Of a stretch of 64,000 bases of DNA, positions 23,369 through 33,964 are shown piece by piece. The DNA comes from Trichosphaerium sp. ATCC 40318 (Eukaryota; Discosea; Flabellinia; Trichosidae). The notes under the pieces are model-generated. The model searched no databases and was not told where the DNA came from. It worked only from the letters and a program-made list of their open reading frames with translations. Every line of letters starts with the position of its first letter. Positions within the stretch are counted from its first letter, which is position 1. The stretch spans positions 36,627 to 100,626 of the forward strand of contig JALMLS010000387.1 of the NCBI GenBank assembly GCA_038496445.1. The letters are read 5' to 3'. Made by a program: the position numbers and the translations under genes.

Positions 23369-24248
23369 ATGTCAGTCAAACGTCCTACCTCAGGCGTAGC
23401 TATTTCATCACAATCCTTGTTGTCAATACCTGTTGAGGTTCTTTTGATTATTATCGTGAGAAATGGCATTTCATGGCAAGATTTGGCTTCGTTACAACAA
23501 TCAAACCATTTTCTGGACGATATGATACGAAACAACTCAGATTATATTTATCGAGGCTTGTACCATCGTAAATGGGGTAAGGGCGCTGAAGAAATAGAGT
23601 CTGCTATCCACGTGATTATTCAGAAAAATTTAATGAAGTAAACCCATAGCACCACCTACTGCATACAAATTAGAACCAATCACGTGGAAAGAAAAGTACA
23701 AAAACAAACTTGTTCCAAACATCATTGCTGAATTGACTTGTGATAAAACACGTGTACATAACGGTGATACTATATTATTCACACTCAAACTAGAAAATGT
23801 TGGTAACAAATCAGAGACCATACAATCCAGAGGTATTGAAGGAGGTCATGGTTTATATGTATGGAATCCTAGAGTATCAGTTTCTTCTTCATATTTAGGT
23901 AATTATAGAACCATTAACTTTAGTGTTCCAAGCCTACATTACTTAGATATTATACTCAATCCAGGAGATGTACAAACATACACAGAACCTTTTCGTTTTG
24001 GTATATCACATCCATGCACAAACATTTTCTTCTCTAAGTCACAAGATGATAAACCTTCGGAAATGTTATCTCTTCATAGTAAAAGCTTAGAAGTACGTGT
24101 TGCTGATTCTTCAACACCACATGTATTTCAGCTTCAAGCGTTTTTTAAACTTAACATTGTAAAGAAAAAACGTGAGGAGATGTCAGGCCATTGTTCTTAT
24201 CTTAGTAGTAGTATTGTAAATCTTACCATGTACAAGCAAAAACAATAA
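23369..24248 (+). CDS. F-box protein, probably frameshifted near 23635
   Basis: The ATG at 23369 gives an F-box (LLSIPVEVLLIIIVRNGISWQDLASL..NHFLDDMIRNN) and the post-F-box W motif (YRGLYHRKWGKG), ending at a TAA near 23641. About 20 bases later another frame opens with YKLEPITWKEKYKNKLVPN and continues to 24248 (VHNGDTILFTLKLENVGNKS, NPGDVQTYTEPFRFGI), a beta-rich C-terminal domain. W...KY.NK is the usual continuation of this F-box class, so the two parts belong together. I could not find an intron that restores frame, so a one-base indel is likely. The C-terminal domain is unknown. Confidence 0.55.
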
Positions 24249-24291
24249 ACTAGATGCCCAACCAACTTGAAAATGTTTTTTGATGACTGAT

Positions 24292-25078
24292 TTATTTGTA
24301 AAAAGCATGTTTGCGTATTTGTCCATCACATGCCCACTCCCTGTACCATCCGTCCAACATGCCATTTTTAGAATAAAAGCAATGTTTGTGTAGTACGTTA
24401 TTATAGTGCCACTCCATGTACTCACCTGTCAAGCAACCTTTGTTGTAAAAGCAGTGAAGTACTAAATCACTGTCACGCCACTTTTTGTATTCTCCGTTTA
24501 ATTCACCTTGTGAATAAAAGCAACGTTGGAGCAATGTATCTGTACCGCCCATCCACTCCTTATACTCACCATCTTTTTTGCCGTTTGAGTATATGCATTG
24601 TTCAAGTGGTAAACCAGATTCATGCCATTTATTGTACTCTCCAACCAATCGGCCTTTAACATAAAAACAAATCAAAAACAGTTTGCCGTTGTCATACCAT
24701 TCTTTGTACTCTTTGCTTAACTTGTCTCTGGCATACGAACAATGTACTTTCAATTGTCCGTTTCTTAACCAGTGCTTGTGAACGCCATGACGTTTGCCAT
24801 GTTTCCAAGAACATTTACGGAGAAGCTTCCGCGTGTTGTTTTGACAATGAAGTTGTTTCATCACACACCATGCTTTCTGAGCTTAGAATCAAACCTTGTC
24901 GTCATCGCCATGTGTTTTGATAACAATGGCCATTTATAAAAAATGTCAGCGGCTAAATCAGTAATACAAAGGTGTAGCTCCACTGGGAGGTTGTGCAGGT
25001 GACTAAAATCAATGCTGTCCTTATGTATCTACTATCACGTTATAAAAATAAAAGATACACGTGTACTACCTTTTCCAT
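24292..25078 (-). CDS. F-box-like protein with MORN-type repeats
   Basis: Three exons (25078-25070, 25019-24867, 24825-24292) join to about 231 aa. The N-terminus HLHNLPVELHLCITDLAADI..KWPLLSKH is F-box-like. The rest is about seven repeats of roughly 24 residues around GEYKEW (YKEWYDNGKLFLICFYVKG, GEYNKWHESGLPLEQCIYSN), the MORN_2-like type. The second intron was set by homology with the intronless paralog at 53991-54626, which also reads TTRFDSKLKKHG. Proteins of this build are abundant in some giant viruses (Marseillevirus group) and occur in eukaryotes; I recall this as a family trait and did not search. The role may be substrate capture for an SCF ligase. Confidence 0.75.
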
Positions 25079-25431
25079 TGTTGCGAAAGTGGTATAGTTT
25101 AATGATTTTATTCGTTCTCATTTCAATGATTTGTAACGCGCAATAAGCTTGGCTAAGTTTGTCGTCACTAACCAAAGGAGTATCTATTTACGATACTTTC
25201 CGTTAAAACATACGCCTGAAAGGTTGTTCACAAATATCGCTCTAAAACTCAGGCGCTTTTACAGTTCATTGAGACTAAATTTCGGAAAGCATTTTTTACC
25301 GTAACTTTATTCACTTATTCAATGCTCTAATTTTACATACTCTCAGCCGGTAAACTTTTATTGCGAAAGGAATAAAAAATCGTTTCGCTACTGCATTTGT
25401 AGCCTATCAAAAAAATAAGCAAAAGGATATT

Positions 25432-25503
25432 AGGCTCCACCCGGAGTCGAACCGGGGTCACATGTACCAAAAACACGTATGATAACCGTTACACCATGGA
25501 GCC
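25432..25503 (-). tRNA. tRNA-Gln (anticodon UUG)
   Basis: The reverse strand folds into a full cloverleaf. The acceptor stem is GGCTCCA/TGGAGCC, with a D-arm GTGT..TCAT, an anticodon stem CGTGT/ACATG (one G-U pair) around loop TTTTGGT, and a T-arm CCCGG-TTCGACT-CCGGG. The anticodon TTG reads CAA. There is no intron. A T4 run follows the 3' end after a short spacer (complement of 25421-25424), as expected for RNA polymerase III termination. Confidence 0.93.
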
Positions 25504-25907
25504 ATTTGTTGATATGCACTAGCTGAGACGCAATACCGATCGAAAAAATATCCCAAAAGCATAGCATTTATGCAGTAGTTTAACGCTGCGAATTAGCTAT
25601 TTGACGCACGCATTATACCCACGGCAATCCTCACGTTGTGATACGCTTGTTATACGCTTGTTATACCTCATGTCGCTTGTAAAGTTGCCTAATAACTAAT
25701 TTAATTGTAGGTACGTTAAAATAGGGTCCATTTGCTTGGTATCACGATCTGGCATTTCGCTCTACCATCGCAAAAATTTTACGAAACACGCTATAACTAC
25801 TTCGACTGACATTATACTATGTTTCTGTACGTTAATTGTGAACTAGGACTTTTTTTGAATGCGGTTGGTATTTATTGTTGACGACAAAAGAACGTTTGAG
25901 TTACAGC
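25504..25907. other. intergenic, no gene seen
   Basis: Between the tRNA and the first homeobox gene. A direct repeat TTATACGCTTGTTATAC lies near 25645-25665. Nothing else to report. Confidence 0.4.
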
Positions 25908-27290
25908 TTATTCGTTTAGTAGGTCATCATCACAGATAGAAGGTTGGGTAGTCTCAGGACCTAAAACAATACCATCCACGATATTGTTGATGAACACACC
26001 ATACTGATGGTGAGCATTTGCAGCGGTCATGCCTTCGGTGGATAATACAGGCATAGTAGGAAGGGTAAATGTCCCGAAAGGCATATCAAGCGTCATTGGA
26101 TCATGAAATTGCTCTACATCCATACCAATAGTGAGAATATCGACAACGAAATCCTCTTCATCTGGGAGAGTAGGTGCAACAAGGTCATCATCACTGTTTA
26201 CAACTACAAAGGTAGTCAGTAAAATAAAAAACAAAAAAAAACAAGATTGCAAAAAAAAAAAAAAAATTCGTACCAAAAGGCATAGGAGGTTGTTGATTGG
26301 TGTTGTTGACGACTGGTAAAGATGGTAGTACCAAAGCTTCAGCGACAAAGCTTTCAACGTTTTGAGTGCACGTTGGAGGGTTTGGTGAAGCCTGAGCGCA
26401 GACGGAAGGAGGAACGTGAACCTTTGGTTCTTCTTTCACTTCGTTGATAGTACTTGGACTGTTGGCAGGCGTCCCGGAGACTGTTGGAAATAGCACAGTT
26501 GCTGGAGCGCAGGTTGGCTTCTTTACACGCTTGCAAGGTTTCGTAGTGGTGCGTGGAGCATCTTCTCGTTTGCGTCTTGCCCTACGGGCGACTGTAGGAC
26601 GAAGGTTGTTGGCGGCAATCCATTCTTTTAAATCCTTACTACGGCGGTTCCTATTGTTGTTGAACCAAGTCTTGACTCTTTCCCAGGTGATGTTGCAGAA
26701 GAAACCAAGGCGTTGTCTTTCGGCGAAGCTTGGGTATGGATCCTAATGATTGCAATGAGTACGAGAAGGCACAAAGACAAAAAAAACAAAGCGAAAAAGA
26801 AGAAAAAAATACTGAAACGTACTGTAGCGTGTTGAAAGAGCCAGTTTGTTAGGATGAGTGTAGCACGGTGAGAGAGAGTTTTAGAGGCAGCAGGGAGAGA
26901 AGCTACATTGTTGACCTCGTTTTGAATCATGGTGTACAGCCTGCTTTGTAGAAGAAGTCTCATCTGATTGAACTTTACGTCAAGTTGTTTGAGGTGGTTG
27001 TTCGTTTGTTGTTGAGTAAGAAACTCTGAAAGAGGTTCCTGAGAGGCTTCAAGCTTAAGGAGATGTACTTTCTCCTTGATGAACTTTTCAAGCTTGGCAA
27101 GCCTTGCCGTGTATTGAGTGAACATAAATGCAGCTTTCTCTTTGATGAGTTGAGAATCGAGAGCACTTCCAAATCTTTCAAAAACAGCTTTTTGAGTTAA
27201 CGGAGGTATGATTGATTCCATGAGACTCATATTACTAAGTTCTTTGTTTAATGCTTCCATAGGCGTATTTGGTAGGGCTTTGACTTCCAT
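25908..27290 (-). CDS. TALE-like homeodomain protein, long class
   Basis: Exons 27290-26823, 26742-26274 and 26203-25908 join to about 410 aa. The N-terminal 140 residues are helical (FMFTQYTARLAKLEKFIKEK) and shared with the genes at 31132, 38108 and 40078. The homeodomain spans the first intron: ATLILTNWLFQHAT, then DPYPSFAERQRLGFFCNI and TWERVKTWFNNNRNRR, with the PYP that marks TALE-type loops. A basic/proline linker (RRARRKRED) and an acidic tail (NSDDDLVAPTLPDEEDFVVD) follow, likely an activation domain. The phase-0 intron just before xPYP is shared by all four long genes. Nuclear DNA-binding regulator. Confidence 0.88.
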
Positions 27291-28099
27291 GTTCGAGTTC
27301 TATTGAGGAGAGGAGTTGTTATCCGTGTGTAGCTTTGATAGAATAGTTTTTAGGCACAAAAACTTCAAAGATTTTGACCTTAAATGCCTCCTATTTCGGA
27401 CCAACCTCAACAACACCACGAATGGAATAGTGCAAGTGATTACTTATACGCCAATGTGTATATTACGCGTTTTGTTATCCCGTAATCAATCTAACAGTTT
27501 TCTGAACGCTAAGATTTGACTGGAAAATACGTAGCGAAGCAATGTGGTTGTTTGCGATGGGTTTTTGAGGTTAATGTTACCAACATTTTGGTGTTTAGAA
27601 AAGCGCTGTACTACTTCGTCATAAGCAAAAATGCGCATGCGTAGATGCTACATGGGTGTATGTACGTCCTATATACTTCGGGTACTAGAAGTTCCGTTTT
27701 AGGCATGTTTCGAAAAGAGAATTTCTTCCTTTGTGTGATAGTTTGTAGTCCCGTAATACAACACTTTTTAAAAGCTCTTTTTATCGGAAGAAACTGTAGT
27801 TATTCAATTTTGTCTGCGGTTCTTAATTAGGTCTGTTTTATCCTCAATGATATGCACTTAAACGTGTACAACGCAATCTACTATGCGCACAAACTGTTAG
27901 AGCTTTTTTGCTCAAATAATTATAAAATTAGTTCTACAACGCTAAAAACGTTCACTTTCGCTCATGACGGAGAAAGTGATTGAATTGTAAGTGATTGAAC
28001 AATAGTCATCGATCTTTAACATAAAAAGCAGAAATCTTTCAAATTCTATTTATTCATTGTCTATTATACATTATTTTTTCGTTTTTTAGCTTATCGCAA
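27291..28099. other. intergenic, no gene seen
   Basis: About 800 bp upstream of the long HD gene. The short open frames lack coherence. It contains an AATCAATCTAA site near 27484. Confidence 0.35.
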
Positions 28100-29763
28100 T
28101 CACAATAAAGCTAAATGAAGCTGAAGGGAAACTTCTTTGTTTTTTAACGAAGAAGCTTTACCCAAAGCGTCACGCCCAACTTCTAGAATTTCTTTATAAT
28201 CATTCACAACAGCTGAAGTATGTGTTAAAGTTTTGCCTAAAGCCTTAGAATCGGAAAGAAGTTTCTGTTGATCATCGATTATTCTTGTCGATTTTTGAAG
28301 CAAGACACTCGCTTCTTCAAGTTTTGTTCTCACCTGAGGCTGGTCTAACGTGACGTTATCACGTACTCTCATGATTTGAGCGACTTGGTTCACTTTGATG
28401 CTCATTTTTTTGTATTTTTCGAGACAAGCCGTTAATTCCTTTTCGAATGAGAATAGGTTTGTAGCTTGTACAGAAACAATAGAGTCACCAAACGCCTAAA
28501 CGGAAACTAAGCCTAAAAAGGGCAAAAATATATGATTGATTTTAAACAACAAAGAGAATTCTGTAGTTGTTTTCGAGAGTTGTTTTTTGTGGAAAACTCA
28601 CCTTTTGTTTGCTGTTTTCAAGCTCCGTTGATTGTTTTTTTAGTTGGGTACGAAGTTGTGAAACATTCTTTGACACTGCATAAATCTCGCCCTAAAGGTA
28701 GCATTAGTACGCAACTAGATTCGTAGTTGACGTACAAGGGTGTTTGCTGTATTCGCTTTTTTGGCGAGTGCTGCATTTTTGTTCATGAGTTGCCATTGAA
28801 GGAGTTGGGTTTGTAGAAGCTCTATACGCTTCATTTTGGTATCCTTAGACTTTTCCATTCCCATTCGGACTCGCTACAAAAAAAATAAATAAACATTCTA
28901 AAAACAAGTTGTTCCGGGCTTCTACACGAACAGAAAAAATTGAAAAAAATGCCACGCTATGCACATAATACTAATGTACTCATAGAAAACTTTTGAGCTT
29001 CAAACGATTTGATACAAACGCGCGAAAAATCGGTTAATAAAAATAGCATTTTAAATCCGAACGTACTGTCGTTAACTTTGAACGTTGCGGTTTGTTTTGT
29101 GCTGGTTTGGTAGTAGTATTGACTCTACGCTTTCTCACAACAGGAGTTTTTGTAAGAAAAGCTCTGGCCTGATTTCTCGCATTTTCACTTGCAAACGCGC
29201 TATTTCGTACTGGTTTGCGCTTCTTCATCGAAGAACGAAGCGTACCAGCTACTACCGGCTTTGGCTTTCGTTTGTGGGCCCAGTCACCTGTATGGCGGCC
29301 GATGAGTCGTCGTTTCAAAGCTTTGAGTTTAACGTACGTGTTATCATCGTTGCGCGTCTTCCATTTGGTGCTGGTTGGCGTTTTTGCAGAGCGGCAGGAA
29401 GCATTGTAGCTCTTCGTGTTTGTAGTGGCGGAAGTTGAGTAAGCGGCTTCCTGGTTTTCTTTGTGGTTGATGATGGTTGCATGTAACGTGAAGCAACATG
29501 TTTAACTACAATTCAGTGTGAGCAATTTTACCGTTATTCTTTCTTTACCTCTTCTACGTTTTGCTGTAGACGGTGCTGCAGTGCGTTTTGGTACAGTTTT
29601 TCGGTTATACGGCGTCTCAAGCAGAATATCATCAGTAGGTAGCCGTCGTTGCTTTTTTGCTAACAAATATAAGGTTTGAAGGTAGTTTTATTAGCGTTTT
29701 ACTTGTTGAGCTAAATAATCGCTTTTGAACTGATCCAAATGGCGTTTGCGAAGACAGAGACAT
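28100..29763 (-). CDS. augmin subunit 8-like (HAUS8/AUG8, QWRF-type) coiled-coil protein
   Basis: The ATG at 29763 begins MSLSSQTPFGSVQKRLFS. The first half is highly basic and disordered (VPKRTAAPSTAKRRR, RRLIGRHTGDWAHKRKPKP, RKRRVNTTTKPAQNK), spread over several small exons. The exon near 28875-28730 carries LLQTQLLQWQLMNKNAALAKKA, very close to the LLQWRF helix of plant AUG8/QWRF proteins. Coiled coil continues (SKNVSQLRTQLKKQ, FSFEKELTACLEKYKKMSIK) to the stop at 28100. AUG8/HAUS8 uses its basic N-terminus to hold the augmin complex on microtubules for branching nucleation. The order of basic tail, QWRF-like helix and coil fits this assignment. It is the only non-homeobox gene inside the HD cluster. 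Confidence 0.6.
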
Positions 29764-29931
29764 GATACAATCAACGCGGGAAACAAATCAAGTGGTGTTT
29801 TCAAACGAAGTCATTTTTTTTTATACAATTGGTTTATTGACGCATAGGTAGCCCATTTACATTTTTATGAGTATCATAGTACTCTTGTACAAGTAAGTGA
29901 TGAGCTAGCGTCGTCGCACGTGAAGGTTTTT

Positions 29932-30480
29932 TTACTCTTCGCTCTTCTTAGCGCGTTTCTTGTTCTTTTGTCTTTGCAATTCTTCCTCGGCCTTGCGCAT
30001 CTTGTACGCCTTCTTGGTATCTCCACGACGACGGCGGGTATTGGTGAACCATACGCTGATTTGATCAACTGATAGGCCAATATTTGCGGACATTTCTTGC
30101 TTCACTGTGAAGTCTGGGTACGGAAGAGGTAGATGACCTTGGTACCACGTGTCCATTGCCAATTTGGCTGCATCAGAGTGATTTGCTGGCCTATTATTTC
30201 CAGCTGTCGTTGGGATGTTAGGGTCAAGGTCTGTGTCGTAGTCATCAACTAAGGTGTCAGAGTATTCGCCAAGCGTTATAGATTGCGCTAACTCTGCTAG
30301 TTTCTCGTCGGTACCAGCCTTTAGAGCTCGTTGACGCTGTAAAGCTGCGGAATAGATTTCAACAAATTTTTGTTGAGCTTCTGGACTAGCGTTAATTTCG
30401 ACAGGGGCTATACTAAGAATGTCGGTGTGTTCGGTGAGGTTATCTAGTAGTGCACGGTGAACTTGTTGAGGTGTTGCCAT
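29932..30480 (-). CDS. TALE-type homeodomain protein, short class
   Basis: Single exon, 182 aa from the ATG at 30480 (MATPQQVHRALLDNLTEHTD). The N-terminal 90 residues are helical. The homeodomain is C-terminal: NRPANHSDAAKLAMDTWY, then LPLPYPDFTVKQEMSANIGL and SVDQISVWFTNTRRRRG, with PYP and an intact WF.N..R helix. The protein ends in a Lys/Arg-rich tail (KNKKRAKKSEE). Paralogous to the genes at 33965 and 35459. It is divergently transcribed from the long HD gene at 31132, 650 bp away. Confidence 0.88.
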   Translation of the reverse strand: MATPQQVHRALLDNLTEHTDILSIAPVEINASPEAQQKFVEIYSAALQRQRALKAGTDEKLAELAQSITLGEYSDTLVDDYDTDLDPNIPTTAGNNRPANHSDAAKLAMDTWYQGHLPLPYPDFTVKQEMSANIGLSVDQISVWFTNTRRRRGDTKKAYKMRKAEEELQRQKNKKRAKKSEE

Positions 30481-31131
30481 TGTTGTTTGTTTGTATTTAA
30501 CTGATTTATAATAGGATTTCGCCTCGAAAAATTTGATACGAAAACTCAATAATCACTCAAGATTGAAAGACAATTATAGTTTACGCGTATAGATGGTAAA
30601 AAAGCCGAAAGATTCATATTTTGTTAAAATTCCTACTAAAGTTTATAATATCAATCATGTGTGGTACGCTGGCCTGCCTCTATAAAAGCTCTACATACGT
30701 TCTCTAAGAATTTCGAGTGTTATTTTCCGACTTACCTGTTTTGGAGAAAAGAGAAAATTATCTATCAATGCGCTTACACTACGCGCAAAATGTAGCATAT
30801 TTTATGATAGATAAATGTAAGTTGCGAAAAAAAAACTTAAAATAATCGCTTGTATACTAAAACACTGATATCGCTAGTCATGCGTAGTAGAACCATTACT
30901 CCCAGTTTCAAAGCGAACTAATCTGATTGATAGGAAATACGGAATCGCTTTCTGATGCTCCAGAAGTACATAAAATCGCTAAAAAAACACATTACGAATC
31001 GTAAAATTTGGTTTACATGTTAATTCTCCAAAAGTGGAACCAAGAATTTGGGTGGACGAGGGTTTTACCCCCAAATGCAAAGCTACACAAAAACAATCTA
31101 TCAACGACCTCAACCACTCCTTACACGACCA
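30481..31131. promoter_or_regulatory. divergent promoter between short and long HD genes
   Basis: The 650-bp region separates the starts at 30480 (minus) and 31132 (plus). It contains ATCAATC-type sites (near 30652, and on the complement CTGATTGATAG near 30921-30931). This motif resembles TALE/PBX-type sites. Shared regulation is inferred from layout. Confidence 0.45.
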
Positions 31132-32494
31132 ATGGAAGAAAATAAGCAAAATCCACCTGTTAATCAAAAAGCAATCGATAAGCTGGCCGAAAGCTTCCAA
31201 AACGCTACGATAACGGAAATTCGTGACGTACCAGGAATCGTACCTCAATTGCAGCGAGCTCAAGTACTCTCGAGGTTCCCAGGAGTTACTTCAACCGAAA
31301 TTCTTGAACAGAAAATTTCGTGGCTGTTCTCGCAATATATTGGTGCTCTTACCAAACTCGAAGCTATTGTAGACGCAAAGGTCCAAAACCTGGCACGTGT
31401 ACTAGCCAAGCCTGGAGTCGCAAAGTTATTTCCAGAAGACTTAAAGAAACTCAAACTGCATGTGGTGTCGACTAAGTTCAATCCCGTGCGCATTGAGTAC
31501 CAACAAAGACTTTTCAAAGCCGTTACCGCCGAAATCGAACACCAAAAGTCTATTCCTGCAGATGGAAGAAGAATTCCTCATCGCGCGCAGCGTATTCTAA
31601 CCAATTGGCTCTTTGTTCACGCAGCAGTAAGTTATCAATCACGTATTTATTAAATGCTCACATGCTTGTTAGAACCCTTATCCTACCGAAGCTGAACGAC
31701 AAAAGCTTGCGTTTGTTTGTAATTTGACTTGGGCCAAAGTTAAGACTTGGTTCAACAACAACAGGAACCGCCGTCGCGAGGACTTGCAACAATGGCTTGT
31801 TGCTCGTGGCATCGTACCTGCTCCAAATGCACCAAGACGCCAAGCACGAAACGCCAACCCTGTAGCCAATCACGCTCCAAGACGAGTTAGAAACACCAAC
31901 CCTGTAGCCAACAATGCTCCTACTGCTGCCCCTCTCAACACTCCAACATCTCTAGCCCCTGTTGCGCGTAATACCGCTGTTCGTAACCCTAACCGTACTC
32001 GCAAGTTGAAGACGATTAAAAAAGAAAAGAAGTACGTCGAGGAAATATCTCATGAACCTCCTCAATCAGGTGCACTTCCTACACCGCCTGTACCAGCAGT
32101 CATCAGCAGTGCCAACGTTGTTTATCCTCGTACCAGTACGTTTGTCAGCAGTAGTTACAACACTTTTTCTTATTGCTACATAGCCACTTTTCCGCCAGAT
32201 ATTCTTACTGCACCTGTGCTCGAGCTAGGTAGTGCCTACATCGAACACGAAACCAACTTTCTCACCGATGGAATGATCCCAGCACTTGGTGGCGATCTAG
32301 CAATGCCCGATAGCACTTTGCTTACGTTTCAAGAGCCGCTAGAGATGCTGTTAAATCCAATGGGAGAATTCACAGTATCAGAAGATGTGAGGATTAACGC
32401 CAATGACGTAAATGAGCAAAATGCTACAGTACGCGTAGATGCCTTTGTGACTGGCCTCGTAGACAACTTTGTCTTTTATGATTCTGACATTTAA
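31132..32494 (+). CDS. TALE-like homeodomain protein, long class
   Basis: Exons 31132-31626, 31673-32129 and 32184-32494 join to about 420 aa. The start MEENKQNPP aligns with the paralogs. The helical N-terminus includes EILEQKISWLFSQYIGALTK. The homeodomain is HRAQRILTNWLFVHAA, then NPYPTEAERQKLAFVCNL and TWAKVKTWFNNNRNRREDLQ. A middle region repeats NPVANHAPRR / NPVANNAP, then a basic patch (RTRKLKTIKKEKK) precedes an acidic C-terminus. The second intron (54 nt) is a multiple of three and open, so it could also be retained. A TATCAATCAC site sits in the first intron. Confidence 0.88.
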
Positions 32495-33175
32495 TTGGTT
32501 TGTCCTATGTAACTCTCGAGCAATAAATTGTATTGAGTTAATTGCTCTTTCTTTTGTTTCATTTTAACCAACGCTTCCTATAGTATTCTTTGAAATACAC
32601 TATGGTTACCGTCTCTTGTAAAAGGTTGTCGTAATGTTGTTGAATGTGTTTGTAGGTTATTGAGGAAAAAACTGATCCTTGCTATGTTTAAAAGCAATTT
32701 TCGTGCCACCTACAATTTTATTGTCGTTATAAGAAGGGACTAGCATAGGCGAAAAAAGGAAATTGACTGACGTACGTTTATTCCCATTTAAACAATACAA
32801 TATTTTTGTGAGGGAGGCAAAGGCAGACTGTGCTGTTTTTCCGTTCCCAGTTTTTTACTGTTCTTCATCTGTAAGTCATAGTATTACTACGCATCCCACT
32901 GAACACACATTGCCATAGAAGGTGCCAGTGCAAAGAAAGGTTGTCTGGGTTCTAATCTGAAGAACCTTTGTGTACTAGTTGTGTTGTCGCTCTATTGGTG
33001 CTTTGTGGCTGAAATCAATGATGATAAGCCATTTAATTGCAGGTGGGCACGTGTTGCAGCAATTTGTACTCATGTTTAAAAATTCGCTTAAGCAACTGTT
33101 TTTGGATCAGCTAGCAAAACGTTCGAAAACTGTATGCGACAGTAGTGTATTTTAAGTCACTGCAATCTATAATAA
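32495..33175. other. intergenic, no gene seen
   Basis: Follows the long HD gene. No coding frame. CACGTG at about 33049. Confidence 0.4.
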
Positions 33176-33639
33176 CTAAGCATCTTGTGTACCAACTAGT
33201 TGTTTTGATGTAGTTGCAACTAGGATAGTATGTATATTCGATTCTATGTCTGTTGTACGAGCGTTGGTAAACCAGTCATACACTTGGTTAGTAGTCAGAC
33301 CAGATTGCTGAGCTATTCCATCGTATTCATCACCACTTGGGTATGGTTTTGGAATAAGGCGTTTAAACCATTGTTCCAACACTTTGATTGCAGATGGGTG
33401 AATAATACGGCCCCTTGTTGGTGCTCTTTTTTGGGATTCTATCGTTGTATGTGCTATCGTATCGGCTGAACATTGCATGGACCACCAAATTCTAATTCAG
33501 TACAAAATAGATTGGTGTTTGGCAAAAAAAAACGTGATGTGAAATTTGTTTGTGCACTAATGTCTTTTTGTGAACTAATTTCTATTGCACATAGCAATCG
33601 TTTGTTTTCTGTCTCCTTCAAAGCTTGTGCGACTGACAA
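33176..33639 (-). CDS. homeodomain protein fragment (no start found)
   Basis: An upstream block (SVAQALKETENKRLLCAIEI..TNLFCTELEF) splices over a GTGGTCC..CGATAG intron near 33479-33445 to AHTTIESQKRAPTRGRII and a TALE homeodomain: IKVLEQWFKRLIPKPYPSGD, EYDGIAQQSGLTTNQVYDWF and TNARTTD. The homeodomain is intact through WF.NAR, but the basic tail is replaced by a neutral one (IESNIHTILVATTSKQL). I see no ATG for the upstream block, and a TGA lies just before it. A further exon may exist or the gene may be truncated. Confidence 0.6.
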
Positions 33640-33964
33640 ATCAATGCATAACCAATTACATAGGTGCCGTCACCTCCCTACATGTGCATTTGTAATCAAT
33701 ATCTTGTTTCAATTCAGTCCAAAGCAGGTATCGCACGTGATTCTCAACTAATACATCAATTTGATATTTTGGAATGGACTGGTCAGCTCCTTAGTGCCAT
33801 CGACTTTCCTTCTACTGTGCATCGATCTGTGGTTATAAAGAAGAGAATGCCTGTTGGTGGCCAACTAAAAGGATGTAATAATATTATCATCAGTTACAAT
33901 CAAAGGTAAACATGAGATCATAGTTTATTGTTACTAATCGAACAAGTAGGACAGTACATAGGTT

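Noticed and set aside
23136-23535. Minus-strand frame opposite the F-box gene at 23369
   Set aside because: Its N-terminal half is antisense to the F-box sequence; only the basic part near 23116-23300 could be coding and is mentioned with the 22827 gene.
8391-25078. Endogenised giant-virus segment
   Set aside because: MORN/F-box genes hint at it, but most neighbours are spliced eukaryotic genes and no viral core gene (capsid, packaging ATPase, polymerase) was seen.
32130-32183. Mandatory second intron in the 31132 HD gene
   Set aside because: Its splice signs are good and position fits paralogs, but the 54 nt are open in frame, so retention cannot be excluded; kept as likely, not certain.
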